This document shows, piece after piece, positions 18,546-27,765 of a stretch of DNA of 64,000 bases. Position numbers and translations under genes: made by a program. The notes below the pieces were generated by a model. That model had not been told where the DNA came from, did no database searches, and worked only from the letters and a program-made list of their open reading frames with translations. The stretch's first letter is position 1, and each line of letters starts with the position of its first letter. The stretch covers positions 2,108,001 to 2,172,000 of the forward strand of contig NZ_LT799838.1 in assembly GCF_900168255.1 (NCBI RefSeq), given 5' to 3'. The DNA is from Psychrobacter sp. DAB_AL43B (GTDB lineage Bacteria > Pseudomonadota > Gammaproteobacteria > Pseudomonadales > Moraxellaceae).

Positions 18546-19478
18546 TTATACTTCTATTACTGCCGTTATCTGTAACTCACCCAACGCTATCAGCTGAAAG
18601 CTCACATCGATAGACTTATAGCGCATAACAAATGGCGTATTTATCTCCTTACGACGATAAGCAGGACGCGGATCTTGCGCAATTAATGCCTTTATAACGT
18701 CAAAATCAGATAGTAATAATTGCTTTTTTGTCTTATCAATGACTGCTGTTACAGTACGCGTATCTTTTTTACTGTCTTTCTTTTCTTCATAACTCTTTTG
18801 TTTTTCATTATTATTTTGTTTTTTATTATTGTTTTGTTCTTCGTTATTGGCACTTTGGTCGGCTATGAATTGCAAAAACTGCTCATATGCAGGCTCAGTG
18901 ATAGTCACAGTCAACAATGCTGGAGCAGTTGGCGCAAAGCCACTTTTTGTATCAGGTACTGCGTCACTATAAGCTACATAGGGCTTGATATCGATAATTG
19001 GCGTACCATCTATCATATCAGCACCGCTAATGATAAGTAACACCCGACCTTCTACAATCTCAACAGCTTCAAGCTTAACCACAGATAGTCCGAGCGCTGA
19101 GGGGCGATACATACTGCGACTGGCAAATACGCCTATTTTTTGATTGCCGCCCAAGCGTGGCGGTCGCACTTGCGCACGAAAGCTGCTATTGGCTTTATTA
19201 AGCTGGCTGTCATCATTAGCCGGCTCGTCTTTCTTTATCTGTTTTTCTTTATTTAGATAGTTATGATGAAACTGCCAACTGATCCAAATATGGCTAAAAT
19301 CTGCCAAACCAATAAAGGCTGCAGGCGTATTATAAGGCGCAATCATTTCAATCACGCTGGTTAAGGCAACCAAATTTGGCTGTCTCGGTGCGCCAAATTT
19401 TTGTGAAAGCGGCGCATGATGGTAGCCGATAATCGGTGACGTATGATGACTCATAAGCGAATCAGTCTGACAATTCAT
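18546..19478 (-). CDS. trmO: tRNA (N6-threonylcarbamoyladenosine37-N6)-methyltransferase TrmO
   Basis: Family motifs of the TsaA/TrmO fold are present: GYHHAPLSQKFGAPRQPNL, FSHIWISWQFH, RPPRLGGNQKIGVFASRSMYRPSALGLSVVKL and DGTPIIDIKPYVAYSD. TrmO methylates t6A37 of ACY-decoding tRNA using SAM. Length is 310 residues, above the usual 230-240. The excess comes from two hydrophilic insertions: one after WQFHHNY, and a Lys/Asn/Glu-rich run around residues 210-238 (NNKKQNNNEKQKSYEEKK). The start may be Met1 or Met9. It lies 58 bases upstream of gspE on the same strand. Confidence 0.9.
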   Translation of the reverse strand: MNCQTDSLMSHHTSPIIGYHHAPLSQKFGAPRQPNLVALTSVIEMIAPYNTPAAFIGLADFSHIWISWQFHHNYLNKEKQIKKDEPANDDSQLNKANSSFRAQVRPPRLGGNQKIGVFASRSMYRPSALGLSVVKLEAVEIVEGRVLLIISGADMIDGTPIIDIKPYVAYSDAVPDTKSGFAPTAPALLTVTITEPAYEQFLQFIADQSANNEEQNNNKKQNNNEKQKSYEEKKDSKKDTRTVTAVIDKTKKQLLLSDFDVIKALIAQDPRPAYRRKEINTPFVMRYKSIDVSFQLIALGELQITAVIEV

Positions 19479-19835
19479 AAATCAAATCCAAAAAAGCGAA
19501 ACCGTTATTTATACTAAAAAATAAGGGCTATACAAACTAAATTTGGCGAATCATACAAAATAACTCGCTAACGATATTCCATTTTATCATGCTATAGAAA
19601 GGCAGCTAGACGGATTTTTATTTTAAAGTTTGTTATGATGAGCAAGAAATTTATTGAGAATGGCTTGCATTCATAAAACAATGACTTCAAATCTTGCTTT
19701 TATGGGCGTTACTATCACCTCATAATACTGAATAATAATGTTAAAATAACGGTTGACGCGATAGGCTAAGCCACTAAATAGACTCTACACGCTATTAACT
19801 TGAAGCATTTTAAATCTATCATTGAAGATTTTTAT

Positions 19836-19864
19836 TTGATACTTATTTATTTAATAGCTATTTT
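19836..19864 (+). promoter_or_regulatory. Probable promoter of fpr
   Basis: TTGATA (19836-19841), a 17-bp spacer and TATTTT (19859-19864), about 40 bases before the fpr start. The rest of the 426-bp gap between the divergent trmO and fpr genes (19479-19904) is AT-rich and shows no other gene. Confidence 0.45.
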
Positions 19865-19904
19865 AATTGACTGATACAGATTATCACTTACTAACGAGGA
19901 CTTT

Positions 19905-20678
19905 ATGTCAAAACTCCGCACCGAAACGGTTACAGAGGTTCATCATTGGAATGATGCACTATTTAGCATCAAGACCACTCGCGACGATGGGTTACGCTTT
20001 CGCAATGGCGAGTTTGCGATGATTGGTTTGGTCGTTGATGGCAAGCCGTTGTTGCGCGCTTACTCGATTGCCAGTCCTAATTATGAAGAACATCTAGAGT
20101 TTTTCTCCATTAAAGTGCAAGACGGTCCATTAACGTCGCGTTTGCAACATATCAAAGTCGGCGACGAATTATTGGTCAGTAAAAAACCAACGGGTACTCT
20201 CGTATTAGACGATCTATTACCGGGCAAAAACCTCTATATGCTGTCAACTGGTACTGGTGTTGCGCCATTTTTAGCATTAGCACGTGACCCTGAAGTCTAC
20301 GAGCGTTTTGAAAAGGTAATTTTGGTACATGGTGTGCGCGGTGTCAGTGACTTGGCTTATCGTGATATGTTCGAAAACGAGCTACCGAATGATGAAATCT
20401 TTGGTGAAGAGTTCCGTAAAAAATTCATTTACTATCCGACTGTCACTCGCGAAGAATTTAGAAACACCGGGCGTATTACCGACCTAATGAAATCTGGCAA
20501 ATTTTTTGAAGATATTGGCTTACCACCTATTAATAAAAACGATGATCGTGTCCTCATATGCGGTAGCATGCCTTTTAATGCGGAAGTCTCAGCGATTTTG
20601 GATGGCTTTGGTCTGACCGTCTCACCACGTATGGGCGTCCAAGCGGATTATGCGGTTGAGCGTGCCTTCGTTGGTTAA
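19905..20678 (+). CDS. fpr: Ferredoxin/flavodoxin-NADP(+) reductase
   Basis: The 257-residue protein shows the FAD-binding RAYSIASPNYEEHLEFFSIKV (RxYS and its partner strand), TSRLQHIKVGDELLVSKKPTGTLV and the NADP-binding STGTGVAPFLALARDP. It ends with the CGSMPFNAEV region and VERAFVG, characteristic of subclass bacterial FNRs (FPR). The enzyme exchanges electrons between NADPH and ferredoxin or flavodoxin, often under oxidative stress. The ATG is preceded by GAGGAC. Confidence 0.95.
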   Translation: MSKLRTETVTEVHHWNDALFSIKTTRDDGLRFRNGEFAMIGLVVDGKPLLRAYSIASPNYEEHLEFFSIKVQDGPLTSRLQHIKVGDELLVSKKPTGTLVLDDLLPGKNLYMLSTGTGVAPFLALARDPEVYERFEKVILVHGVRGVSDLAYRDMFENELPNDEIFGEEFRKKFIYYPTVTREEFRNTGRITDLMKSGKFFEDIGLPPINKNDDRVLICGSMPFNAEVSAILDGFGLTVSPRMGVQADYAVERAFVG

Positions 20679-20714
20679 AATATAATTTTTTATGCAAAAT
20701 ATAATAAATAATTC

Positions 20715-20742
20715 TTGACGCTCAAAAATAGGCTGCTATAAT
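20715..20742 (+). promoter_or_regulatory. Strong promoter of tRNA-Leu
   Basis: TTGACG, a 16-bp spacer and TATAAT with a TG extension (TGCTATAAT), then ACGC. It sits about 75 bases upstream of the tRNA. Confidence 0.75.
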
Positions 20743-20816
20743 ACGCAGCCTATACAGAGTTAACCCTGTAGCCCAATTCGATAATGTTTAGCAGTACAAA
20801 CTTTATCACCTAACAC

Positions 20817-20903
20817 GCCGGTGTGATGGAATTGGTAGACATGACGGATTCAAAATCCGTTGCCTTTAAAAGCGTGTCGGTTCAAGTCCGACCACCGGTA
20901 CCA
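20817..20903 (+). tRNA. tRNA-Leu (anticodon CAA)
   Basis: An 87-nt class II tRNA. The acceptor GCCGGTG pairs with CACCGGT, followed by the discriminator A and an encoded CCA. The D-arm contains TGG..GGTAGAC, the anticodon loop TTCAAAA gives CAA (reads TTG), the variable arm is long, and the T-loop is GTTCAAGTC. Confidence 0.96.
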
Positions 20904-20910
20904 TATACGA

Positions 20911-20946
20911 AACCCTTACAGTCTATAGATTGTGAGGGTTTTTTAT
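20911..20946 (+). terminator. Terminator after tRNA-Leu
   Basis: AACCCTTACA and TGTGAGGGTT pair with one wobble around an 11-nt loop, followed by TTTTTATT. Confidence 0.8.
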
Positions 20947-21038
20947 TACCTCCTATTTATGATATCTTAAATATGCTTAGAGCAATCATTTAGAACCGTT
21001 CAGTTGTTGCCAAAATAGACACCACTAAATTTTAGGTG

Positions 21039-21061
21039 CAAAAAAAGCCCTACCTAGTAGG
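21039..21061 (-). terminator. Possible terminator of the 234-residue hypothetical gene
   Basis: On the minus strand a short stem CCTAC/GTAGG with loop TAG is followed by GCTTTTTTT. The stem is short, so this is tentative. Confidence 0.45.
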
Positions 21062-21135
21062 TAAGACCTTCTTTAATAAAAAATTGTGTATTAATTACCC
21101 TAGATTCAAGCTAACTTAACTCTATATCTATCATA

Positions 21136-21840
21136 CTATTCAGCATCATCTAATATTTTATTAAGCGTTTCCACCATGTCATCATCTATGATGCTGTCTT
21201 CTACATAGTCAACTAACTCATGTATGGTCGTCAGATCCATTTCCCGAATACCCAAGCTTACCAGTTGCTCGTTAATAGACGCTAAGCTTTCTGTATCTTC
21301 AGGGTTGCCTAATACATGCTCTTCAAATCCATCACTGACAAACCAGTAGATTTTTTCTAACAAACTATTTCTCTTGGTTAACGTAGAATAACTATCCCCA
21401 TGGATAAACAAATTAAAACGATAAGGCATCTCTACATCATTGATAAAAAAAGTACGCTTACATTCTAGTGTATAGGCTTGTTCCTGTCTGTCTTCAGAGC
21501 CTTCGTCCTCTTTATAGTTTTCATCTTCCTCAATCTCTTCTTTTACCAATCCCTCTAATATCTGATAACGCCCCACTTTGACTTTATGATTATAAATAAT
21601 ACAGGAATCAGCGATGGCCTCAAAAATGACCGCACTGACATCTAACGTATAGTCATCAATGTCATAAAAGCTTTTTAAAAAAGGCAAAAACTCTGTGATT
21701 TTATCTTCAGGTACTTCGGTAAGAAATTGTTGCTCGTATATCTGAACCATGTCTTCAGGCGAATAAGTATTGGCGGTATTGGTCTCATTTCTGCCAGTAG
21801 GCGTCAAGGGTACAAGGTTATATGGGTTATTATTGGTCAT
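21136..21840 (-). CDS. Hypothetical acidic protein, 234 residues
   Basis: I do not recognise a family. The protein has no signal peptide or membrane segment, is strongly acidic (EEIEEDENYKEDEGSED around residue 100) and has alternating hydrophobic segments compatible with a soluble alpha/beta protein. It stands alone, with its own possible terminator and a gap of 327 bases to the next gene. Apart from the nhaC terminator, that gap shows nothing recognisable. The start ATG follows AAGGCAG. Confidence 0.65.
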   Translation of the reverse strand: MTNNNPYNLVPLTPTGRNETNTANTYSPEDMVQIYEQQFLTEVPEDKITEFLPFLKSFYDIDDYTLDVSAVIFEAIADSCIIYNHKVKVGRYQILEGLVKEEIEEDENYKEDEGSEDRQEQAYTLECKRTFFINDVEMPYRFNLFIHGDSYSTLTKRNSLLEKIYWFVSDGFEEHVLGNPEDTESLASINEQLVSLGIREMDLTTIHELVDYVEDSIIDDDMVETLNKILDDAE

Positions 21841-22036
21841 TCAGGACTGCCTTTTCATTTAAGTGAGCTTTATTAGATCTTTATCACTACAAAGCTATAG
21901 GTTACTGCAAAAGCACAGGTTACTACAAAGCGATAAGAGAGGCTAAATTCACTTTTTTAAGTGTCTTTAGTGCCTCGAAATCTATGAATACATTATCTCT
22001 TATTCAGTAACTTTTAGATATATTGTTCACTTTATC

Positions 22037-22077
22037 AAAAAAAAGAATCACGCTGAATATTAGCGTGATTCTTTTTA
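22037..22077 (-). terminator. Terminator of the nhaC-like gene
   Basis: AAAAGAATCACGCT and AGCGTGATTCTTTT form a perfect long stem with flanking A/T runs, about 90 bases after the transporter stop. The rest of the 21841-22167 gap holds no gene. Confidence 0.85.
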
Positions 22078-22167
22078 AAATACTTCAAGCACAATGAGTT
22101 AATTTCTTATGATGACTTTTTATAGTGAGGAAACTATAAAACCTACTGAACTATTTAGCCATACCTC

Positions 22168-23592
22168 TTAACTAACAGCTTGTTTCGCTTCATGCTTGCG
22201 AACACTCGTTCCATCTTTGCGACTGATCGTTATTCCTGTAAAGCCAAACAATATCGTTAATAGTAGCGATAGATAACAAAAGAAAGCGTAAGGTAGATAA
22301 TCGAGCACTGGTACACCTAATGCCTGACTGATAAATACACCACATACACTCCAAGGTACTAAAGGATTGATAACCGTACCGGCATCTTCAATCGTGCGCG
22401 ATAAGTTTTTGGGATGCAAATTCAAGCGTTCAAACGTCGGGCGAAAGGCAGTACCTGATAGTAAGATACTTAGATACTGCTCACCGATTAAGACGTTGAT
22501 ACTTAAGGCTGCCATAGCGGCGGCAAAGATAGCACGCCCTGAACTGGTCAGCATATCTCTGATACCTAATAATAGTGCAGGCAAAATACCCAAGGCACGC
22601 AATAAACCACCTAAACTCAATGCCAATATCACAATAGTCTGCGTAAAGAACATGCTCTGCATACCACCACGTGAGATCATACCGCCTACTTCGCCCAGCT
22701 CCAAGTTTTCGGCAGGCGCATAGCCGCCAAACATGTAATTACCTAACTGTCCGATACTGGGTGTACTGTGCAAATAGGTAATGATTAAAGCGCTAGCAAT
22801 CGTATAAATGATGGTATAGATGGCATTCACTCGGCATAACGCTAATACAACTAGCACAACAAACGGTAGCACTGAATAACCATGGACTAAGCCGCTATCG
22901 ACAAGCTGCGACTGTAATAGGGTAACTTGATCTAAATTGCCAGTACCTGTCTGCCCAGAGAAGTACCAAAACAGTCCTGCTGTAATGAGCCACGCGGGCA
23001 CCGTGGTATACATCATGTTGCGAATATGCTCAAACAAATCAATACCTACGACAGAAGAAGCAAGCGTACAAGTATCTGATAAAGGAGACATTTTATCAGC
23101 AAAGAATGCGCCTGAAACGATGGCACCTGCAGCGATAGCGACGTTGGCATCAAAAGCATTACTCATCCCAATAAAGGCCACGCCTATCGTCGCTGCCGTG
23201 GTCAAACTACTGCCTAGCGCCACCCCAATAATTGAGGTCAAGACAAAGGCAGAGATATAATAATACTGCGGTGAAATGAGGTCAAAACCATAATACATAA
23301 TGGTGGGAATAGCGCCCGACATCATGAGAGCGGCGACTAGCAATCCAATAAAAAACAATAAATAGATAGCACCAATACCACTAACGACGCCTGAAGACAT
23401 TTGCTCCTGCATCTTCTCAAAGCTTAAGCCTTTGAACATACCTAGTGCCAACAACACAGCAATAGCAAGCATTAATGATAGGTGCGGAACCCAGCCAAAG
23501 CCGATCATGGTGACACCCATAATCGCAATGACAACGCTAGCAATGATAAAAGCTACCTTAGGAGATAGCTCAGTAAGTACTTGTGGTGGCAT
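22168..23592 (-). CDS. NhaC-family Na+/H+ antiporter-type transporter
   Basis: The 474-residue membrane protein has about a dozen hydrophobic segments and NhaC/MleN hallmarks: SSLTTAATIGVAFIGM, AGAIVSGAFFADKMSPLSDTCTLASS and EDAGTVINPLVPWSVCGVF. NhaC-family members exchange Na+ for H+ or, as in MleN, couple this to an organic acid. It lies 92 bases downstream of phhB and after phhA and hpd on the same strand. A role in moving an aromatic amino acid or keto acid is therefore possible but not shown. Confidence 0.88.
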   Translation of the reverse strand: MPPQVLTELSPKVAFIIASVVIAIMGVTMIGFGWVPHLSLMLAIAVLLALGMFKGLSFEKMQEQMSSGVVSGIGAIYLLFFIGLLVAALMMSGAIPTIMYYGFDLISPQYYYISAFVLTSIIGVALGSSLTTAATIGVAFIGMSNAFDANVAIAAGAIVSGAFFADKMSPLSDTCTLASSVVGIDLFEHIRNMMYTTVPAWLITAGLFWYFSGQTGTGNLDQVTLLQSQLVDSGLVHGYSVLPFVVLVVLALCRVNAIYTIIYTIASALIITYLHSTPSIGQLGNYMFGGYAPAENLELGEVGGMISRGGMQSMFFTQTIVILALSLGGLLRALGILPALLLGIRDMLTSSGRAIFAAAMAALSINVLIGEQYLSILLSGTAFRPTFERLNLHPKNLSRTIEDAGTVINPLVPWSVCGVFISQALGVPVLDYLPYAFFCYLSLLLTILFGFTGITISRKDGTSVRKHEAKQAVS

Positions 23593-23684
23593 AACACATC
23601 CTTATGTTGCCATAATATTTTGGCGTTAGGGTTGGCGTTGAGGGTCGTAAGTTTAATGAGTTGCAATACTGATTGCTACGCTCA

Positions 23685-24026
23685 TTAGTTATCCAATAAA
23701 GTATCGGTCTTGGCTGCCATAACAAAGTCATTGCGATGCAGTCCTTTAATGCTATGTGACCACCAAGTGACCGTAACCTTGCCCCACTCAACCAATATGC
23801 CAGGATGATGCCCTTCTGCTTCAGCGATGTCTGCCAGTTGATTGGCAAATGCCATCGCCGTGACGAAGTTCTTAAATTTATATTGACGTTGTAATTGCTT
23901 AATGCCATCAACTTCAATCAATGACCAATCTGGGATTTGTTGTAATAGCTCTTGTGCTTCAGCATCGCTGACCGTTGGTGCGCCAATGCGGCATGCTTCA
24001 CAGCTGGCTTGTGATAATGTAGTCAT
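23685..24026 (-). CDS. phhB: Pterin-4a-carbinolamine dehydratase
   Basis: The 113-residue protein has the usual family length and the active-site motif [21 protein letters not shown], with the HHP histidines at about residues 74-76. It regenerates the tetrahydropterin cofactor of phenylalanine hydroxylase by dehydrating the 4a-carbinolamine. The gene lies downstream of phhA on the same strand. Confidence 0.96.
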   Translation of the reverse strand: MTTLSQASCEACRIGAPTVSDAEAQELLQQIPDWSLIEVDGIKQLQRQYKFKNFVTAMAFANQLADIAEAEGHHPGILVEWGKVTVTWWSHSIKGLHRNDFVMAAKTDTLLDN

Positions 24027-24157
24027 TATAATGTCCTTTTTTAACTATTTATTTTTAGTGATTATACGTCCGTGTTTATGCTTTTTTACTACTCTTAAAA
24101 TAAGTTATAGGCAGTTCTATATAAAATCGATACGATCGTAATAAAGTAAATAGCCAC

Positions 24158-24234
24158 GTGCTACTGTTATAAATTTTTCTTGCTTGCTGTTCGCAAGCGT
24201 GACAGAGACTACGAAAAATTTAATCCAGTAGCAC
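24158..24234. repeat. 77-bp interrupted palindrome between phhA and phhB
   Basis: GTGCTACTG (24158-24166) pairs with CAGTAGCAC (24226-24234), and TAAATTTTTC (24170-24179) pairs with GAAAAATTTA (24213-24222). Between them lies a further hairpin, GCTTGC/GCAAGC (24182-24198). The architecture resembles a small non-autonomous mobile element or a processed RNA hairpin inside the phhA-phhB transcript. Confidence 0.6.
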
Positions 24235-24280
24235 TCGTACCGGTTTTAAAATAAATCAACTATATATATTCATTTTTTTA

Positions 24281-25135
24281 TTAAGTGCTTTCGACAGCGT
24301 AAGTTGGCTCAAACAACCCTAATGACATGGCTTGTTTGACGACTCCCATGATGTCGCTATCGACAATATCAAATAACGTATCCAAATCATCAATGACATA
24401 GTAAATCGGCTGAATATGATCGATACGATAAGCGGTACGTAGTACATCGAGTAAATCAAATGCGCGATGCTCTGGCTGTGCCTGCTGTTGGGTCTCTGCT
24501 TGCTGCTCAGAACTGTCATTGAGTGCATAAACGGTTTCAGAAGGTGAGCTTAAGATACCGCCGCCATAAATACGGCGGCTATCTTGCGTCTTTCCAACCA
24601 AACCAAACTCGATGGTAAACCAGTAAAGCCGTGCCAAAAACCATCTTTCTTCTTTACTGGCGTTTAGTCCAAGCTTACCGTACGTCTCATTAAAAGTCGC
24701 AAACGCAGGATGGGTCAGCATTGGGCAATGACCGACGATTTCATGGAAAATATCAGGCTCTTCGATATAGTCCATGTCATCGAATCGACGAATAAAAGTC
24801 GCAACTGGAAAGGATTTATTAGCCAACAGTTTAAAAAACTTACCAAAGCTGATTAATGCAGGGACAGCAGCAGTTTGCCAACCGGTCGTTGCTTGCAAAA
24901 CTTCGTCAATATCATGTAGTTGCGGAATACGTGCGGGCGATAGATTCAGCTTAGTTAAACCTTCTAGATAAGCTGGGCAGGCACGATTGGGGATTTGTTT
25001 GGCTTGACGCGCAAGCAGCGCTTGCCACATGGCATGCTCATCGTCACTATAATGAATATGACCAGTAGCATCTGGCTGATGCGACACGTAAGGTTGCTTT
25101 TTATCAGTAGCACTTGTAGATAGTAGGCGTTCCAT
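24281..25135 (-). CDS. phhA: Phenylalanine 4-monooxygenase
   Basis: The 284-residue protein matches the bacterial PhhA length. It contains the iron-binding DIFHEIVGHCPML (HxxxxH) and the Glu in YWFTIEFGLV, plus RIYGGGILSSPSE. It hydroxylates phenylalanine to tyrosine with tetrahydropterin and O2. It is the second gene of the minus-strand set hpd-phhA-phhB-transporter. The Gln-rich SSEQQAETQQQAQPEHRAF is a small local insertion. Confidence 0.96.
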   Translation of the reverse strand: MERLLSTSATDKKQPYVSHQPDATGHIHYSDDEHAMWQALLARQAKQIPNRACPAYLEGLTKLNLSPARIPQLHDIDEVLQATTGWQTAAVPALISFGKFFKLLANKSFPVATFIRRFDDMDYIEEPDIFHEIVGHCPMLTHPAFATFNETYGKLGLNASKEERWFLARLYWFTIEFGLVGKTQDSRRIYGGGILSSPSETVYALNDSSEQQAETQQQAQPEHRAFDLLDVLRTAYRIDHIQPIYYVIDDLDTLFDIVDSDIMGVVKQAMSLGLFEPTYAVEST

Positions 25136-25347
25136 GCCTATATTCCTTTTATTGCAGATCGTCCATTACCTTTGTAGCAGTAACTTGTCTTGATGACTTT
25201 GCTCTACTAACCCTAAATATCATAGTTTATAATCACTATTATAAGCAGGACTATACTAGTAGGTAGCAGGCTAATAAGCACAAGACAAATTCCCTTTGCC
25301 TTGCCCATTTATTGCTTTAGAGCCTATTTACAACAACGACTCTAAAA

Positions 25348-26460
25348 CTAAGGCGTTTCAGTTTCTTGCTGACCAACCGTGCCGCGACGTACTTGGTCAC
25401 GCTCGATTGATTCAAACAATGCTTTGAAATTACCTTCGCCAAAACCATCTTCGTAATCGCCTTTACGTTGGATGAATTCGAAGAATACGGGGCTACCCAA
25501 AATGGTTTCAGAGAAAATCTGTAGCAGTAGACGTGGTGCGCCGCCTTCAGTGGTGCCATCTAGCAAGATACCGCGCATCTGTAGCTCAGAGACATTTTCG
25601 CCATGGCCCGGTAAGCGCTCATCAAGCATCTGGTAATAAGTCTCATTTGGCGCCGTCATGAGCGGGATACCAGCGGCTTTTAGCTTATCAATGCTGGCAA
25701 ACAAATCATCACTGGCTAAAGCAATATGTTGAATACCTTCACCATTGAAATGCATCAAATACTCTTCGATTTGTCCACCGCCCTGCTTTGATTCTTCATT
25801 TAACGGGATACGGATTTTGCCATCAGGCGCAGTCATCGCTTTACTGGTCAGGCCGGTGTACTCACCTTTGATGTCAAAAAAACGGATTTCACGGAAGTTA
25901 AAGATACGCTCGTAAAAGTTTGCCCAATAGGCCATGCGACCACGATAAACGTTATGGGTTAAGTGATCGATAACTTTAAAACCATGGCCAACAGGATGTT
26001 TATCAACCTCTGGCAGATATTCAAAGTCGATATCATAGATTGAGTTACCATCAGTAAAACGATCAATCAAATAAATAAGTGAGCCGCCGATACCTTTGAT
26101 TGCTGGCAACCTAAGTTCCATAACCCCTGTTGGTACATCTACTGGTTGAGCACCATTTTCAATCGCTAACTCGTAAGCCTTTTTAGCATCATGTACGCGA
26201 AAGCCCAAGCTACAAGCGCCTGCGCCATGCTCTTCAACGAAGTAGCTGGCTTGACTTTTTGGCTCGCGGTTTAATATGAGGTTGATGTCACCTTGACGAA
26301 ATAAAGCGACGTCTTTAGATCTGTGGTTGGCTACATGCGCAAAGCCAAGCTGCTTAAACAGTGCTTCGACGGCGTCAGGTTGAGTTGAGGCGAATTCAAC
26401 AAAATCAAACCCGTTTAGGCCCATTGGGTTTTCAAATAAATCTGCCTTTAACTTTGACAT
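25348..26460 (-). CDS. hpd: 4-hydroxyphenylpyruvate dioxygenase
   Basis: The 370-residue protein has the two VOC half-barrels of HPPD. The C-terminal iron ligands are His in VIDHLTHNV, His in IQHIALAS and Glu in FFEFIQRKG. The enzyme converts 4-hydroxyphenylpyruvate to homogentisate. I chose the ATG at 26460 ([14 protein letters not shown]), which has AAGGA eight bases upstream, over the in-frame ATG at 26481. A LysR gene is divergent, 160 bases away. Confidence 0.96.
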   Translation of the reverse strand: MSKLKADLFENPMGLNGFDFVEFASTQPDAVEALFKQLGFAHVANHRSKDVALFRQGDINLILNREPKSQASYFVEEHGAGACSLGFRVHDAKKAYELAIENGAQPVDVPTGVMELRLPAIKGIGGSLIYLIDRFTDGNSIYDIDFEYLPEVDKHPVGHGFKVIDHLTHNVYRGRMAYWANFYERIFNFREIRFFDIKGEYTGLTSKAMTAPDGKIRIPLNEESKQGGGQIEEYLMHFNGEGIQHIALASDDLFASIDKLKAAGIPLMTAPNETYYQMLDERLPGHGENVSELQMRGILLDGTTEGGAPRLLLQIFSETILGSPVFFEFIQRKGDYEDGFGEGNFKALFESIERDQVRRGTVGQQETETP

Positions 26461-26620
26461 TGTAATCATCCTTAATTTCAATTGGTGGTATAAAAAACGG
26501 TAAAAATATAATGCTAAAAAATAGCTTGAATCAATAATTCTTATTGACGATTGATTTATATTAGATTAGCTTGATTTATAAGACTAATTGTTTTTTATGA
26601 TTTATTTATCAGGTTTACTT

Positions 26621-27574
26621 ATGAATATCAGTATCCGCCAATTGACCGCTTTTATCAAAGTCGCTGACAACGGCAGTTTTACCCGTGCCAGCGACCAGAT
26701 GCATTTAACCCAATCTGCAGTCAGTGGATTGATCAAAGAGCTCGAATCTAACTTGGGTATTGTGTTATTTGATCGCACCACACGCCAGTTGTCGTTGTCA
26801 GTCGTCGGTCATCATTTATTGCCGCAAGCTCGGCGCATTTTGAACGAGATGCAACTGTTTGAAAATGAAGCAAGCAGTTTGACAAACTTGGCGCAAGGTC
26901 AGGTAAGATTGGCAGTATCGCAGTTTGCTGCTTCTTCTATGCCAGCGGTCATTGCGCAGTTTGCCAAAGACTATCCAGATATCAGCGTGTCGTTATTAGA
27001 TTGCTCAGCAGAAAACGTCCTTGAGCATATCCAAAACATTGAAGTGGATTTAGGCGTCGGTACTGAGGTCGGTACTGAAATCGGTACTGAGCTTGAATTT
27101 ATGGAAACTGAAGATGACATCCGTGCAGACTTGTTATATCAATTACCGTTTTGTGTGGTAATGCCTGATAGCCATGTGTTGGCGCAAAAACATGAAGTCA
27201 CTTGGCAAGACTTGATTGACATTCCACTCATCACGCTACAAGGCCCTTTTCTTGAAAAATTGACCACTGAGCTGGATGAAAATATCGTCAACCATATTCA
27301 GCAGGCGCGTTACAAAGTGAATTTTATGTCGACGGCACTTGAGATGACTCGCCAAGGTTTTGGTATTACTTTGTGTCTGCCCTACATGCCAGAAGTGATA
27401 GACTGGGTAAGCGCCAACGGTTTACAGATGCGACCGCTAGCGCAACCTGTCAAAATGCGCCGGTTTTTCATTTATCAACGCTCATCTCGAGCACTTTCAC
27501 CGGCGAGCATTGCTTTTAAGCATTTTTTGCAGCGCTACTTTGCCACCCACTTTGATGACTTACAGAGCTTTTAA
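26621..27574 (+). CDS. LysR-family regulator, probably of hpd/phh genes
   Basis: The N-terminal winged helix IRQLTAFIKVADNGSFTRASDQMHLTQSAVSGLIKELE is typical of LysR regulators. The C-terminal periplasmic-binding-like domain includes MTRQGFGITLCLP. The start at 26621 (MNISIRQL) fits the family better than upstream TTG or ATG codons in frame. An odd triplicated GTE motif (VGTEVGTEIGTELEF) sits in the effector domain. The divergent position to hpd suggests control of phenylalanine/tyrosine catabolism; the effector is unknown. Confidence 0.9.
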   Translation: MNISIRQLTAFIKVADNGSFTRASDQMHLTQSAVSGLIKELESNLGIVLFDRTTRQLSLSVVGHHLLPQARRILNEMQLFENEASSLTNLAQGQVRLAVSQFAASSMPAVIAQFAKDYPDISVSLLDCSAENVLEHIQNIEVDLGVGTEVGTEIGTELEFMETEDDIRADLLYQLPFCVVMPDSHVLAQKHEVTWQDLIDIPLITLQGPFLEKLTTELDENIVNHIQQARYKVNFMSTALEMTRQGFGITLCLPYMPEVIDWVSANGLQMRPLAQPVKMRRFFIYQRSSRALSPASIAFKHFLQRYFATHFDDLQSF

Positions 27575-27765
27575 AGCTCATTGTCTAAGCAATCGCTTGA
27601 TACTGACCATTACAGTTACTATCAAGTTGAAAGGGAATTCAAAAGTTTGTAGGTAAGAAAAAAATGCGTTAATTAATGAGGATAACGGAATCTAACGTTG
27701 AGTTAATCACAAAACTGGTTTATGCTTTTTAGCGCCTCAACTCATATCTCTTGTAAGGAAAACAA

